From G965233625 sp965233625 (GTDB lineage: Bacteria > Planctomycetota > Planctomycetia > Pirellulales > Pirellulaceae), in the NCBI GenBank assembly GCA_965233625.1, contig OZ247499.1, positions 1,240,001 through 1,304,000 on the forward strand: DNA of 64,000 nucleotides, in the 5' to 3' direction. Position 1 is the first letter of the stretch. The number at the start of each line of letters is the position of its first letter. The translations under genes and the position numbers were made by a program. Shown here piece by piece: positions 25,228-33,714 of this stretch. The notes beneath the pieces are model-generated. The model saw nothing but the letters and a program-made list of their open reading frames with translations, made no database searches and had not been told where the DNA came from.

Positions 25228-25590
25228 TTAATGCAGCCATGTGCAGGCGAATCTAGCGGTGAAGCCGGTTCCGAGTACACCCGAACCGTGCACCAGATAT
25301 GGCTGGTCGGTGATATTTTCGAGACTTAGGCTGACAATGTGATTCTGTTTATCGCCAAAGGCGCGGCCGCACCGAATGTTCAACGTAGCGAAGCCTGGCG
25401 TGCCACCGATGGGTATACGTTCGTCGGTGAAGTCGCGAACAGGGGCGAGCCGGTCCTGGCGGCGCGACATCCAGCTGTGCAGCGCAAAGTGCGCTCTGGT
25501 GACTGGTTCGCGGTACCGCAATCCTAGAATACCTTGCGCCGGTGGAATACGACTGAGCGGGCCGCCAGTAACGCGGAAACTTGAAGGAGA
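25228..25590 (-). pseudogene. TonB-dependent receptor C-terminal fragment
   Basis: Reading the minus strand from about 25590 to 25228 gives the last ~120 residues of an outer-membrane TonB-dependent receptor: PLSRIPPAQGILGLRYREP, DERIPIGGTPGFATLNI, LSLENITDQPYLVHGSG and a C-terminal FTARFACTWLH strand. The barrel's beginning, plug and TonB box are missing; upstream of ~25590 the frame runs antisense to a TonB fragment. It is a remnant, not a functional receptor. Confidence 0.75.
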
Positions 25591-25786
25591 TACATTGCTG
25601 CGCATAAAAATCAACAGCACAGGAAAGGTGGCTAACGTCGCCGTCGTGAGATCGAGCGGGTATCCCATTCTCGACCAGGCGGCAATCGCCGCCGTCCGCG
25701 CCTGGCGCGGCCAGCCCGCCCTGCGCGGCGGTCGCCTCGTCGAAGTTATAGAAACACTGCCCGTATGCTTCCGCCTTTGTAGCTAA
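25576..25786 (+). pseudogene. TonB C-terminal domain fragment
   Basis: On the plus strand GDTLLRIKINSTGKV, VVRSSGYPILDQAAIAAVR and AWRGQPALRGG match the TonB C-terminal domain (strands and helix ending VCFRL), which contacts receptors. The membrane helix and proline-rich spacer are absent. The open frame upstream to 25376 is unrelated sequence antisense to the receptor fragment. The two fragments meet head to head at about 25580. Confidence 0.7.
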
Positions 25787-25804
25787 CCCTGGTGCGGTTG
25801 GCTT

Positions 25805-25989
25805 TCAGTTCTCTGGAGTTTTGACTCTGCTTTCAAATCCGCTGACGGTGACAGCGTTGGCCATCCCCCTGGCGTCACTTTGCCGGGATTGAAACGCACG
25901 ACAACCTCACCGGCCTTGAGATCAATTTTCGCTGAATCGACACCATCAAGTTTTGTCAGCACAGACTGCACTGAGGAGGCGCATGCCGC
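25805..25989 (-). pseudogene. Second HMA domain tail, cut off by TGA and frameshift
   Basis: After the TGA at 25992-25990 the same frame continues as AACASSVQSVLTKLDGVDSA, then EVVVRFNPGKVTP. This is an HMA domain whose GITCAAC motif would need Cys where TGA stands. At the CCCCC run (25865-25869) a one-base change is needed to continue with MANAVTVSGFESRVKTPEN to the stop at 25805. The tail therefore carries two lesions. Confidence 0.65.
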
Positions 25990-27348
25990 TCAGGTGATGC
26001 CTGAGACACTCAAAGTGCAGGCTGTACTGGAATCTGGTGACGATGCAATTGTCCCGCCATCGACTTCCGTTGCGTCTGGTTTCGGCGGAAGATCCGCCTG
26101 CTCACGCAGCCCAGATTGCTTTCCTGGCCTCTTTGTCGAACCGGGCGATTCATCCGTAGCGACGAATTCTCCGCCATAGCCGGCTTTCTTGAGCGCTGTG
26201 AGGATCGCACTTTCCGGTACAGGCTTTGATGGCGCCACGCCTACAATAGCCTGTCGCTTTGCATAGTTTACTGTGACCCCCTTTACACCGGGTACGGATC
26301 GAATGACGTGCGCGACAGTGGCCGAACATCCTTCGCAAGTCATACCAGTAACGTTGATGATGGCCCGGTTCATTTCACTCGTCACTGCATTGTTATCGCC
26401 AGCTCCAAACAACGCTCCCACGTAGCCTGGAAAGAACAGAACGGCGACAGCCATCACGGTGACAGCCCACAGCATGACTTTATTCATCGTCATCATGTTG
26501 AACCGCCCCTTGGCCGGCTCACAGCGATCTTCCACGCCGGCTGGCGCGGGCTCACAGCAACCATGTCCGTCACGGGCGGCGGCCTTCCTGGGTCGGTACG
26601 TGAAGTAGAATGCCGCGCCGAGAAATCCGAAGGTGATCACCATGAACAGCGGGCGATACGCCTCCAGGGTCGAAACGATGCCGGCTCCTGAAACCCCTAC
26701 GGCCAGCAGCACGAGCGGCAGCCAGCAGCAGCTTGACGCCATAATTGCGGAAAGCACGGTCCCAATCTTGGCGATGATCTCGCCCTTGCCTCCAGATGTC
26801 CTGGCGGGAGCCGGCGGGAGCTGAATGTCCGCATCCATCAACCCCAGCTCTTCCTGCGCGATTCTGATCCCTTTCCCGACGCTCCCTAAACAGCAGGAGC
26901 CAGAGGGATTCTCCGTCTCGCAGCGGCAGCCGGGGTCTTGCATCTTGGCCTTGATATCTTCAAGAGCGCCAGAGCGCCCTTCTGTGCGAAGCTCCTCCTT
27001 GATGCTGGCGACCGAATGCTGAAAGCAGTAGCAGAGAGGTCGTTCCCCGGCTTCTTCCTTGACGCCAACTGCGACTTTCAACTGCGACTTCGTGAATGCC
27101 GTGTCACCTGCTTCTGAGAAGTACACCACGTCGCAGTTCTTTGATTCGCAGAACCGCCACCCGGTGTCAGTATGGATCGAGGTGCAACCTTCCCCGTCCG
27201 AAGCACAACAGGATTGATCGTCCGTCCCGAATTGCCGGGAATACTCGTCTTGAAGCAGCGCGCCAAGAGTCGCAGTAGTCACCCGCTTCGCCTTCTTCCC
27301 GCACGACGGGCACTCAATGCGCCTGGTAATTTCAGCCTCGTTTTTCAT
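25990..27348 (-). CDS. CopZ-type chaperone / MerT transporter / HMA fusion protein
   Basis: The start is ATG 27348 (GGAGA eight bases upstream; ATG 27363 lacks a site). The 452-residue product has four parts. Residues ~10-150 are a CopZ N-terminal zinc/[2Fe-2S] domain (ECPSCGKKAKRV, CDVVYFSEAG, PLCYCFQHS, then GCRCETENPSGSCCLG). Residues ~180-250 are a MerT-like membrane unit (SSCCWLPLVLLAVG, with a second Cys pair GHGCCEPA). A third membrane helix follows (~285-310). An HMA domain contains INVTGMTCEGCSATVAHV near residue 325. The frame then reaches a second HMA but stops at its first Cys position. It would bind and import or relay Hg2+/Cu+. It is divergent from a MerR gene with a long-spacer promoter. 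Confidence 0.82.
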   Translation of the reverse strand: MKNEAEITRRIECPSCGKKAKRVTTATLGALLQDEYSRQFGTDDQSCCASDGEGCTSIHTDTGWRFCESKNCDVVYFSEAGDTAFTKSQLKVAVGVKEEAGERPLCYCFQHSVASIKEELRTEGRSGALEDIKAKMQDPGCRCETENPSGSCCLGSVGKGIRIAQEELGLMDADIQLPPAPARTSGGKGEIIAKIGTVLSAIMASSCCWLPLVLLAVGVSGAGIVSTLEAYRPLFMVITFGFLGAAFYFTYRPRKAAARDGHGCCEPAPAGVEDRCEPAKGRFNMMTMNKVMLWAVTVMAVAVLFFPGYVGALFGAGDNNAVTSEMNRAIINVTGMTCEGCSATVAHVIRSVPGVKGVTVNYAKRQAIVGVAPSKPVPESAILTALKKAGYGGEFVATDESPGSTKRPGKQSGLREQADLPPKPDATEVDGGTIASSPDSSTACTLSVSGIT

Positions 27349-27404
27349 TGTATTGATCTCCATCTACGCGTTTGCGCGCCATTTGCGGTTCATCTGTTCT
27401 CGTG

Positions 27405-27437
27405 TATTATCGACGTTGCACCTTGGTGCAAGGTCAA
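27405..27437 (-). promoter_or_regulatory. MerR-type promoter/operator
   Basis: On the minus strand TTGACC (-35) is separated by 20 bases from GATAAT (-10). The spacer holds the perfect dyad TTGCACC-AA-GGTGCAA. An over-long spacer with a dyad is the hallmark of MerR-activated promoters. It drives the CopZ-MerT fusion gene and is ~80 bases from the divergent regulator. Confidence 0.85.
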
Positions 27438-27517
27438 GGGCTTTTTGTATTTTTCCGGGTGCTGCTTTTAAAGGCGGCCTATGGAGCGTGAACCAGCCCG
27501 CATTCAGGAGTTCTGCC

Positions 27518-27925
27518 ATGCCCCGTCAGTTCACCATCAGCCAGCTGGCTAAAGCAGCCGGAATCCCGGTAACCACCGTGCGATATTACGAACGCATCGG
27601 CCTGGTTGAACCCGAAGATCGCAGCCACGGCAATTACCGGCTCTACGGCAACGATTCACTCAACAAGCTGAAGTTCATCCGGGCGGCGCAGGCTATCGGC
27701 TTCACGCTGGAAGACGTGAAATCACTCCTCACTGATGAAGACGGCGATACCCCAACCTGCGGCAGTGTCCAAGGGTTGATCGAGGCAAGGCTCGCGGACA
27801 TTGAAGAACGCCTCAAAGACATGCGTCATGTGCGGAAAGTGCTGAAGTCGGCGCTGGAACAGTGTCACGAGCAGAAGAAATCCGACTGCTGCCAGGTCGT
27901 AGCGGGGTTGAGGAGCGGAAAGTGA
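27518..27925 (+). CDS. MerR-family metal-responsive regulator
   Basis: CAGGAG lies seven bases before ATG 27518. The 135-residue protein has an N-terminal MerR helix-turn-helix (TISQLAKAAGIPVTTVRYYE, then IGLVEP and NYRLYGND), a dimer coiled coil (DIEERLKDMRHVRKVLKSAL) and cysteines at CGS, CHEQ and DCCQVV, similar in placement to the Hg2+-binding Cys triad of MerR. It is divergent from the CopZ-MerT gene and the operator lies between. It likely activates that gene on Hg2+ or another thiophilic metal. GTGA overlap with the ankyrin gene downstream. Confidence 0.88.
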   Translation: MPRQFTISQLAKAAGIPVTTVRYYERIGLVEPEDRSHGNYRLYGNDSLNKLKFIRAAQAIGFTLEDVKSLLTDEDGDTPTCGSVQGLIEARLADIEERLKDMRHVRKVLKSALEQCHEQKKSDCCQVVAGLRSGK

Positions 27926-28260
27926 GCCGCCGGTTCAGGAAAGCTATCGACAAGGGCGACGTGCAGCTGGTCGGTGAAATGCTCGCGTCAAAACCTGAAC
28001 TGGCGTCTGCGCTCATCTCCTGGGGGAGCGTCCTCTGCCCATGCAGCAACGAGCCGCTTCATTATCTGAGTGATCGTATCTTCAACCAGCTCTGGGATCA
28101 TGGGAAGCAGGCGGAGCTTGCAGCAGTATTGATTCAAGCGGGAACGCCCGTTAATGGGCTTCTGGCATCTGGTGAGACTCCCCTGCATGGCGCGGCAAGC
28201 GCGAACATCGTGTCGACACGGATGGCGGCAGGAGCCGGAAACCTTGCCGATGTTAATTGA
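27922..28260 (+). CDS. Ankyrin-repeat-like protein, probably truncated
   Basis: The start GTG overlaps the regulator stop (GTGA) and GGAG precedes it. The 112-residue product begins RRFRKAIDKGDVQLVGEMLA, contains CPCSNEPLHYLSDRIF, LIQAGTPVNGLLASGETPLHG (an ankyrin consensus hairpin) and then drifts. After the TGA the frame continues with similarly patterned residues for about 20 codons before the next stop, so the protein may have lost further repeats. Role unknown; co-transcribed with the MerR gene. Confidence 0.55.
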   Translation: MSRRFRKAIDKGDVQLVGEMLASKPELASALISWGSVLCPCSNEPLHYLSDRIFNQLWDHGKQAELAAVLIQAGTPVNGLLASGETPLHGAASANIVSTRMAAGAGNLADVN

Positions 28261-28510
28261 GCAGCAGGAGCGGCTGTTCGCTTGGGAAATCAAACAACTG
28301 GCGCAACTCAATTGTCCTGACATCACGAAAACCGTCTGAGTGCATGGGAATCCCAACACTTTGACTATCAGATTTTCAATGTTCAGATCGCTATTGCGTT
28401 GAACACGACAACTAAAGATAACTCAGTGGCTTCGGTTGAATTGCTTTAAGCGTGGTGGTAGGGTGGGTCGATAAGACTGGTATCTGCCATTCTCACAAAT
28501 CAGGTCACCA

Positions 28511-28975
28511 ATGTATTCCCAGTCAACAACAACTATGAAAGCTTTGCTGCTGCTAGCAGCGTTTTCGTTGTTGTTGCAGGCATTTCAGGGAACGTCTATT
28601 TTCTGCCAGATTTGCAGCTGTGAAGTGGCAGTGGAATTAGAGGGGCCATCACCGCAGCAGCACCACGCTTGTGGCTGCTGTCAGCTGAGATCGAATGTGC
28701 GATGTTCGTCGCCAACGCGCCCGGTTGGGTTGCCGTTGACGTCGCCTAGTCAGCCGTGCCCTTCAGATTGCTTCTGTAAGCAGCTTCCGCAGCCGAAGCT
28801 GCCCCCAACTGATGGCGATGAGCTTGAAGATGGCTCGCAGTCGTCGATGGCGGAAGTACAGGCGGAGTGTGGCCAGGCTGTTTGTTTTGCCGGCATTCTG
28901 AATCGCGATGTTTCGCGCCTGCCGGCAATGACTGCTGCAAAGACCTGTGTGAATCTTTGCCGCTTTCAGGCATGA
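28511..28975 (+). CDS. Secreted Cys-rich protein
   Basis: This 154-residue protein has a signal peptide (LLLLAAFSLLLQAF) and then many cysteines (FCQICSCEV, HACGCC, CPSDCFC). No family is recognised. It stands first in a run of periplasmic metal genes, so a metal-binding or reporter role in the envelope is likely (inference). An ATG at 28535 is an alternative start that would still keep the signal. Confidence 0.55.
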   Translation: MYSQSTTTMKALLLLAAFSLLLQAFQGTSIFCQICSCEVAVELEGPSPQQHHACGCCQLRSNVRCSSPTRPVGLPLTSPSQPCPSDCFCKQLPQPKLPPTDGDELEDGSQSSMAEVQAECGQAVCFAGILNRDVSRLPAMTAAKTCVNLCRFQA

Positions 28976-29156
28976 CTCTGCTGTTGCGTGATGGCTGATG
29001 GAATCCGTTGTTTCCGTCACCGCTTCTGATTGACGCAAGCATTTCCAGGCAGGGCTCAGCCCCGCCCAGATGAGTTGCTTGCGCCGTCTATTCCTTGCTC
29101 GCTCCCTGAGTGTCAGGCTGCGCGCATTCAGATTTCCAGCTAACAGGGAGGTTCTT

Positions 29157-29501
29157 ATGAACTTGCTCGTCCGGGGCGCGCTATGCGCGCTTATTACTGC
29201 ATCGCTTGTATCGTTCGCCGTCGCACAGCAGACCGTCAAGCTGCCTGCAAACTCTACCGTGGTTCACGTCGAAAAGATGTGCTGCAAGGGTTGCGCACAG
29301 AAAATCGCAGCGCAGCTCTACGTGCTGAGGGGTGTGAAAGAAGTCCGCTACGACCTGAAACAAAAAGTTGTCATTGTTGTTCCACAGTCGCAGAAGCGTG
29401 TTTCGCCCCGAAGCATCTGGGAGGCGGTTGTGAAAGGGAAGGACCAGCCTATCCGGCTTGCGGGGCCGGCGGGAACATTTAAAGCGAAGCCGCGTTACTA
29501 G
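29157..29501 (+). CDS. Periplasmic HMA-domain protein (MerP-like)
   Basis: GGGAGG precedes ATG 29157. The 114-residue product has a signal peptide ending at SFAVAQ and one HMA domain: VHVEKMCCKGCAQKIAAQLY with CCxxC (an unusual extra Cys before the CxxC), then VKEVRYDL and a basic tail. MerP-like proteins bind Hg2+ or Cu+ outside the membrane and hand it to a transporter. It lies 51 bases ahead of a lipoprotein gene. Confidence 0.8.
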   Translation: MNLLVRGALCALITASLVSFAVAQQTVKLPANSTVVHVEKMCCKGCAQKIAAQLYVLRGVKEVRYDLKQKVVIVVPQSQKRVSPRSIWEAVVKGKDQPIRLAGPAGTFKAKPRY

Positions 29502-29552
29502 TTTTATTTTTGATCTTCAACTCTCGTCATCATTTCAGGAACGGTCAACAAA

Positions 29553-30083
29553 ATGAGCAAGTGGATTCTTTCGGTGGTTCTAATCAGCAGCGTCGCGTCG
29601 GCGGCAGGCTGCGGCGTGCAGACGGCTGCCTCAACGTCAAACGGCGGATCTATGCCGGTCGATGCTGAAAAGTATCTTCTCAAGGAAGAGCCAGATGGCG
29701 CCATTGGTGTTATCAGCGCCCGGGAAGAGGCACAGAACGAACAGGAGATTGTGCTGGTAGGCCGTATTGGCGGCCGCGACAACCCGTGGATCAAAGGGCG
29801 TTCCGCTTTCATGATGGTCGACGCTTCCCTGCAGATGGTGAGCGAAGGCGAAGAGTGTGAAGAAGGCGCCTTTTGCACGGGTGACTGCTGCGCCGCGAAA
29901 CTAACCGGCAGCACTACGCTCGTAAAGATCGTCGATGAAAACGGCCGCCCATTACCTGTTGACGGCCGCGATCTGCTGGCTGCGAGTACGCAGGACATGG
30001 TTGTCGTGAAAGGGAAAGTTGTCCGCGACGACAAAGAAAAAACTTTCGTCGTTCTGGCCAATGGCGTTTATGTTCGCCGGTAA
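29553..30083 (+). CDS. Lipoprotein of unknown function
   Basis: The 176-residue product has a lipoprotein signal ending in SAAGC (Cys 20). The mature part is mostly beta (VLVGRIGGRDNPWIKGRSAF, MVVVKGKVVRDD, FVVLANGVYVR), resembling an OB-like fold, and carries one Cys cluster (GEECEEGAFCTGDCCA) that could bind metal. It sits between the MerP-like gene and the ABC exporter genes and probably acts with them in the envelope. No named domain. Confidence 0.7.
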   Translation: MSKWILSVVLISSVASAAGCGVQTAASTSNGGSMPVDAEKYLLKEEPDGAIGVISAREEAQNEQEIVLVGRIGGRDNPWIKGRSAFMMVDASLQMVSEGEECEEGAFCTGDCCAAKLTGSTTLVKIVDENGRPLPVDGRDLLAASTQDMVVVKGKVVRDDKEKTFVVLANGVYVRR

Positions 30084-30140
30084 CTTGCCAGCGTGCGATA
30101 CCGTGCCGGATCTAGCTGCTGACTGCATTGAGAGTCGAAT

Positions 30141-31307
30141 ATGTTCGTAAAAATGTTACCGTGGGAGTATGGTGTGCGGAATCTGTTTCGCCGCCCCGCA
30201 CGCAGCCTGCTCACTTTTTGCGGACTGTTCACGGTTATCCTGCTGATTCTAGTGGTGGTGGGATTTATCCGCGGACTAGAGGCTTCTCTGGCAGTCAGCG
30301 GCGACCCGGATGTCGTACTTGTGTACTCGTTGAGTTCGGGAGCGGATATCGAAAACTCGTCGATTCCAGCCCGCACACCGGCTTTGCTGAAGGCGAGTTT
30401 GCAGGGTGTTGAACAGCGGTTCGGCGTTCCCTACATCTCGCCAGAGATTTACATCGGAACTAAAATCGGAGTTGAAGGCAGCGACAAGCGAGGCATGGCA
30501 CTCGTGCGTGGCGTTACGCCTGCTACTCCCATGCTACGCAAACGGGTGCAGTTGTCTGAAGGAGTATGGCCAGGCGCCGGCGAAGTGCTGGTGGGCCGAC
30601 TTGCTCACTCGAAAATTGGCTGCCCGCGTGAGTCGTTGGCGATCGGAAAGACGGTAGAATTCGATGGCCGGAAGTGGAAGATCTGTGGCGTGTTCACAGC
30701 AGGCGGTTCAGCTTTTGAATCGGAACTATGGGCGCCGCTGGAAGACATGCAGGCAGCTTTGAAACGGCAGGATCTAAGCCTGATTGCTGTGAAAATGGGC
30801 GACGGCGGATCGACCGGCGACGTGGAGATGTTCTGTAACGAACGGCTCGATCTCGAACTGAAAGCAGTGCCGGAAGCTGCGTTCTATGCTTCGCTGCAGC
30901 AGCACTATAAACCAGTGCGGACACTCGGATGGATGGTGGTGTTTCTCGTCGCTGGCGCAGGTGTATTTGCGGGCTTGAATACGATGTACGGCGCTGTGGT
31001 CGGGCGCGTACGAGAGTTATCCACTTTGCAAGCGATGGGATTCCGCCGCCGGGCTGTGATGGTGGGATTGATTCAGGAATCGTTGCTGCTGGCAGTCGGC
31101 GCTTCGCTGCTGGCTTCGATTGTCGCGTTTGCCTGCGTGAACGGCGCAGCGATCCGATTCACCATGGGAGCGTTCATGTTGCGGATCGATGCAACTGGCA
31201 TCCTTATCGGCTGCGCTACGGCGCTTGCACTGGGGCTGCTGGGTGCGATCCCCCCCGGTTTGAAGGCGATGAAGTTAACGGTTGCTGAAGGAATCAAGTC
31301 GGTCTAA
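30141..31307 (+). CDS. MacB/FtsX-type ABC permease (first)
   Basis: This 388-residue protein has one N-terminal membrane helix (LLTFCGLFTVILLILVVVGF, residues ~27-46), a large periplasmic MacB_PCD domain (~50-260), and an FtsX domain with three helices at the end (TLGWMVVFLVAGAGVFAGL, then LLLAVGASLLASIVAFA and ILIGCATALALGLLGAIPP). This is the mechanotransmission ABC permease topology. It is encoded with an adaptor, an ATPase and a second permease. Confidence 0.88.
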   Translation: MFVKMLPWEYGVRNLFRRPARSLLTFCGLFTVILLILVVVGFIRGLEASLAVSGDPDVVLVYSLSSGADIENSSIPARTPALLKASLQGVEQRFGVPYISPEIYIGTKIGVEGSDKRGMALVRGVTPATPMLRKRVQLSEGVWPGAGEVLVGRLAHSKIGCPRESLAIGKTVEFDGRKWKICGVFTAGGSAFESELWAPLEDMQAALKRQDLSLIAVKMGDGGSTGDVEMFCNERLDLELKAVPEAAFYASLQQHYKPVRTLGWMVVFLVAGAGVFAGLNTMYGAVVGRVRELSTLQAMGFRRRAVMVGLIQESLLLAVGASLLASIVAFACVNGAAIRFTMGAFMLRIDATGILIGCATALALGLLGAIPPGLKAMKLTVAEGIKSV

Positions 31308-31356
31308 CACGAAGCTCGCAGAGCGAGTTTAGGGAGCTGGCTTTAAGGAAACGAAT

Positions 31357-32964
31357 ATGAGTACTCCAATCGATCTATCTCAGTTGGCGGGGGACGAGCG
31401 GCGAAACGCCGCAACGCTTCGCGCACCCAACCGCTGGGTAACCCGGTACGTACTACCTGTGCTGGTATTACTGGCATTTGCCGGAGTGTTGCTCTGGTCG
31501 GTCTGGGACAGTGTGATACCGGCGCGCGAAATCACCGTAGTGCCTGTGCTTGTCGCTCGTGCGGAAGTACAGCAGGCGGGCACGCCGTTGTTTCAGGCGG
31601 CAGGCTGGGTCGAACCTCGACCAGCGGCGACCGTTGTATCAGCATTCGCGCCTGGAATGGTTCAGGAGATGCTGGTCGTCGAAGGACAGTCAGTTGCTGC
31701 CGGAGAGAAGATAGCCATGCTGGTTGATGTCGATGCGAAACTTGCTTTGCAGCAGGCGGAATCCGAAGTTGTTGTTAGAAAGGCCGAGATCGAAGCGGCT
31801 ACGCAAGAAGTTCAATCCGCCCAGCATGCTTACGACAATCCGGCGTCGCTTGAAGCAGAGGCTGCGGGCGCATTGTCGTTGCTGGCAACGATCGAAGGCG
31901 AATTGCTGTCGTTGCCGGCGCTGACCGAAAGTGCTTCGACCCGTTACCGGCTGGCGCAAATTAGCGTGCAAAACAGGCAGGGTTCCAACGGAGTAGTTGC
32001 TGGCAAATTGCTCCGCGAATCCGAACGCGAGCAGGCGGCAGCGCTGGCGGAATTCAAAGATCTACAAGTCCGCAAAACCTCGCTTACCACCAGGCAAGCC
32101 GCTATGAAGAAGAAGTACGAGGCGCTGCAAAAACAGCTAGAGGCTAAAGTTGTTGAAACCCGGAATCTAGCCATTGCCACAGGTAAACTGAAGACTGCCA
32201 GGGCGAAACTCAAACAGGCTGAACTAGCGGCTGCCGCTGCAGAGTTAACCGTGAATAGAATGACCGTCCGGGCGCCAGTGGCGGGGCGTGTTCTAGCGGT
32301 GCATACCGCAACAGGCAGCCGTCTTTCAGGCATTAATCCGCATTCCGAGCAAGGTTCGAGCGCGGTGGTCACTTTATACGACCCGGCTAAAGTGCAAGTC
32401 CGCGTTGATGTCCGCCTGGAGGATGTCAGGCAGGTTCAGATCGGTCAACCAGTCAACTTGCTGACCGCTGCTTCCCCCGGTTCGCTTGAAGGGGAAGTTG
32501 TTTCAATCACGTCTGTCGCAGATATCCAGAAGAACACGTTGCAGGTGAAAGTCGCCATCCACGATCCACCTCAGGTCATTCGCCCGGACATGCTGGTGCA
32601 GGCCACCTTCATTGCACCGGCGACTGACTCCCCCGGGGGAACGCCCGCAGACAGTCAGATGAGAATGCTCGTTCCCAGGCCGCTGGTAATGGAAGAAGCC
32701 GGCAAGTCGCACATCTGGATTGCTGATCGCGATTCTCATCAAGCCAGACGACGCGCGATCACGTTGGGCCAAGCTGGTGATGCCGACCTAGTGGAAGTAA
32801 CTGCAGGCATTAATGCCGCAGACAAGCTGATCTGTGGCGGCCGCGAAGGGCTCCGCGACCAGCAACGCGTGCGGATTACCGGAGAAGACCGGCGCCTGGG
32901 TTTGAATCTTGGCTCTACGAGGTCCCACGTTGCGGACGGGACATCTGAACCCGCGAAACGATAG
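31357..32964 (+). CDS. HlyD/MFP-type periplasmic adaptor
   Basis: This 535-residue protein has a membrane anchor (VLPVLVLLAFAGVLLWSVW, residues ~32-50), lipoyl-like halves (GWVEPRPAATVVSAFAPGMV, and VRAPVAGRVLAVHTATGSR near residue 308), a very long coiled-coil hairpin (residues ~120-300, AE/QA-rich) and a beta-barrel (VRVDVRLEDVRQVQIGQPV). It would link the ABC permeases to an outer-membrane channel. Confidence 0.88.
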   Translation: MSTPIDLSQLAGDERRNAATLRAPNRWVTRYVLPVLVLLAFAGVLLWSVWDSVIPAREITVVPVLVARAEVQQAGTPLFQAAGWVEPRPAATVVSAFAPGMVQEMLVVEGQSVAAGEKIAMLVDVDAKLALQQAESEVVVRKAEIEAATQEVQSAQHAYDNPASLEAEAAGALSLLATIEGELLSLPALTESASTRYRLAQISVQNRQGSNGVVAGKLLRESEREQAAALAEFKDLQVRKTSLTTRQAAMKKKYEALQKQLEAKVVETRNLAIATGKLKTARAKLKQAELAAAAAELTVNRMTVRAPVAGRVLAVHTATGSRLSGINPHSEQGSSAVVTLYDPAKVQVRVDVRLEDVRQVQIGQPVNLLTAASPGSLEGEVVSITSVADIQKNTLQVKVAIHDPPQVIRPDMLVQATFIAPATDSPGGTPADSQMRMLVPRPLVMEEAGKSHIWIADRDSHQARRRAITLGQAGDADLVEVTAGINAADKLICGGREGLRDQQRVRITGEDRRLGLNLGSTRSHVADGTSEPAKR

Positions 32965-32993
32965 TCACAATACACTTTGCAAAGGGCGATCCG

Positions 32994-33713
32994 ATGCTTG
33001 TTGATGTTCAGAAAGTTACCAAACAGTACGCCAACGGCGAAGAAAAGATCACGCCGCTTGATGGAGTCGATCTAAGGGTCGAGAAGGGCGACTTTATCTC
33101 GCTGATGGGTTCGAGCGGTTCGGGCAAAAGCACGCTATTGAATATGATCGCGGGGATCGACCGCGTGACTTCTGGCAGTATCCTGGTAGACGGTGTCGAT
33201 ATTACGAAACTGTCGCGCGGACGGCTGGCCGACTGGCGCGCCGCGCATGTCGGTTATGTGTTTCAGACTCACAATCTGATCCCGGTGCTTACCGCGTACG
33301 AGAACGTAGAGATGCCACTGCTGCTGTTGAAGATGTCGCGCGCCGAACGCCGTAAACGCGTGCAGGTGGCCCTGGAAGCGGTCGACCTGACAAACCGTGC
33401 AAGCCACTACCCACGGCAGATGTCCGGTGGACAAGAACAACGCGTGGGCATCGCCCGCGCGATCGTTGCTAACCCGACCATTGTGGCAGCCGATGAACCG
33501 ACGGGAAATCTCGACGATGAAACAAGCGAACAGATTCTTACGCTGCTTCAGCGCGTGAACACGGAGCTTGGCATGACGTTGCTGATGGTCACGCACGATG
33601 GCGAAGCCGCCCAGGTCGCCAGTCGTCAAATCCGGCTCCGACGCGGGCAGCTTGTCGAGAAAAGTAACAACGAAGACGTAAACTCAGAAGCGTCTGCAGA
33701 GAAAGTGGCCTGA
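32994..33713 (+). CDS. LolD/MacB-type ABC transporter ATPase
   Basis: This 239-residue ATPase has Walker A GSSGSGKST near residue 40, the Q-loop VFQTHNLIPVLTAYENVE, signature MSGGQEQRVGIARA, Walker B IVAADEPTGNLD and the H-loop MLLMVTHD. Its closest pattern is the MacB/LolD subfamily. It is placed between the adaptor and the second permease and powers both. Confidence 0.93.
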   Translation: MLVDVQKVTKQYANGEEKITPLDGVDLRVEKGDFISLMGSSGSGKSTLLNMIAGIDRVTSGSILVDGVDITKLSRGRLADWRAAHVGYVFQTHNLIPVLTAYENVEMPLLLLKMSRAERRKRVQVALEAVDLTNRASHYPRQMSGGQEQRVGIARAIVANPTIVAADEPTGNLDDETSEQILTLLQRVNTELGMTLLMVTHDGEAAQVASRQIRLRRGQLVEKSNNEDVNSEASAEKVA

Positions 33714-33714
33714 T

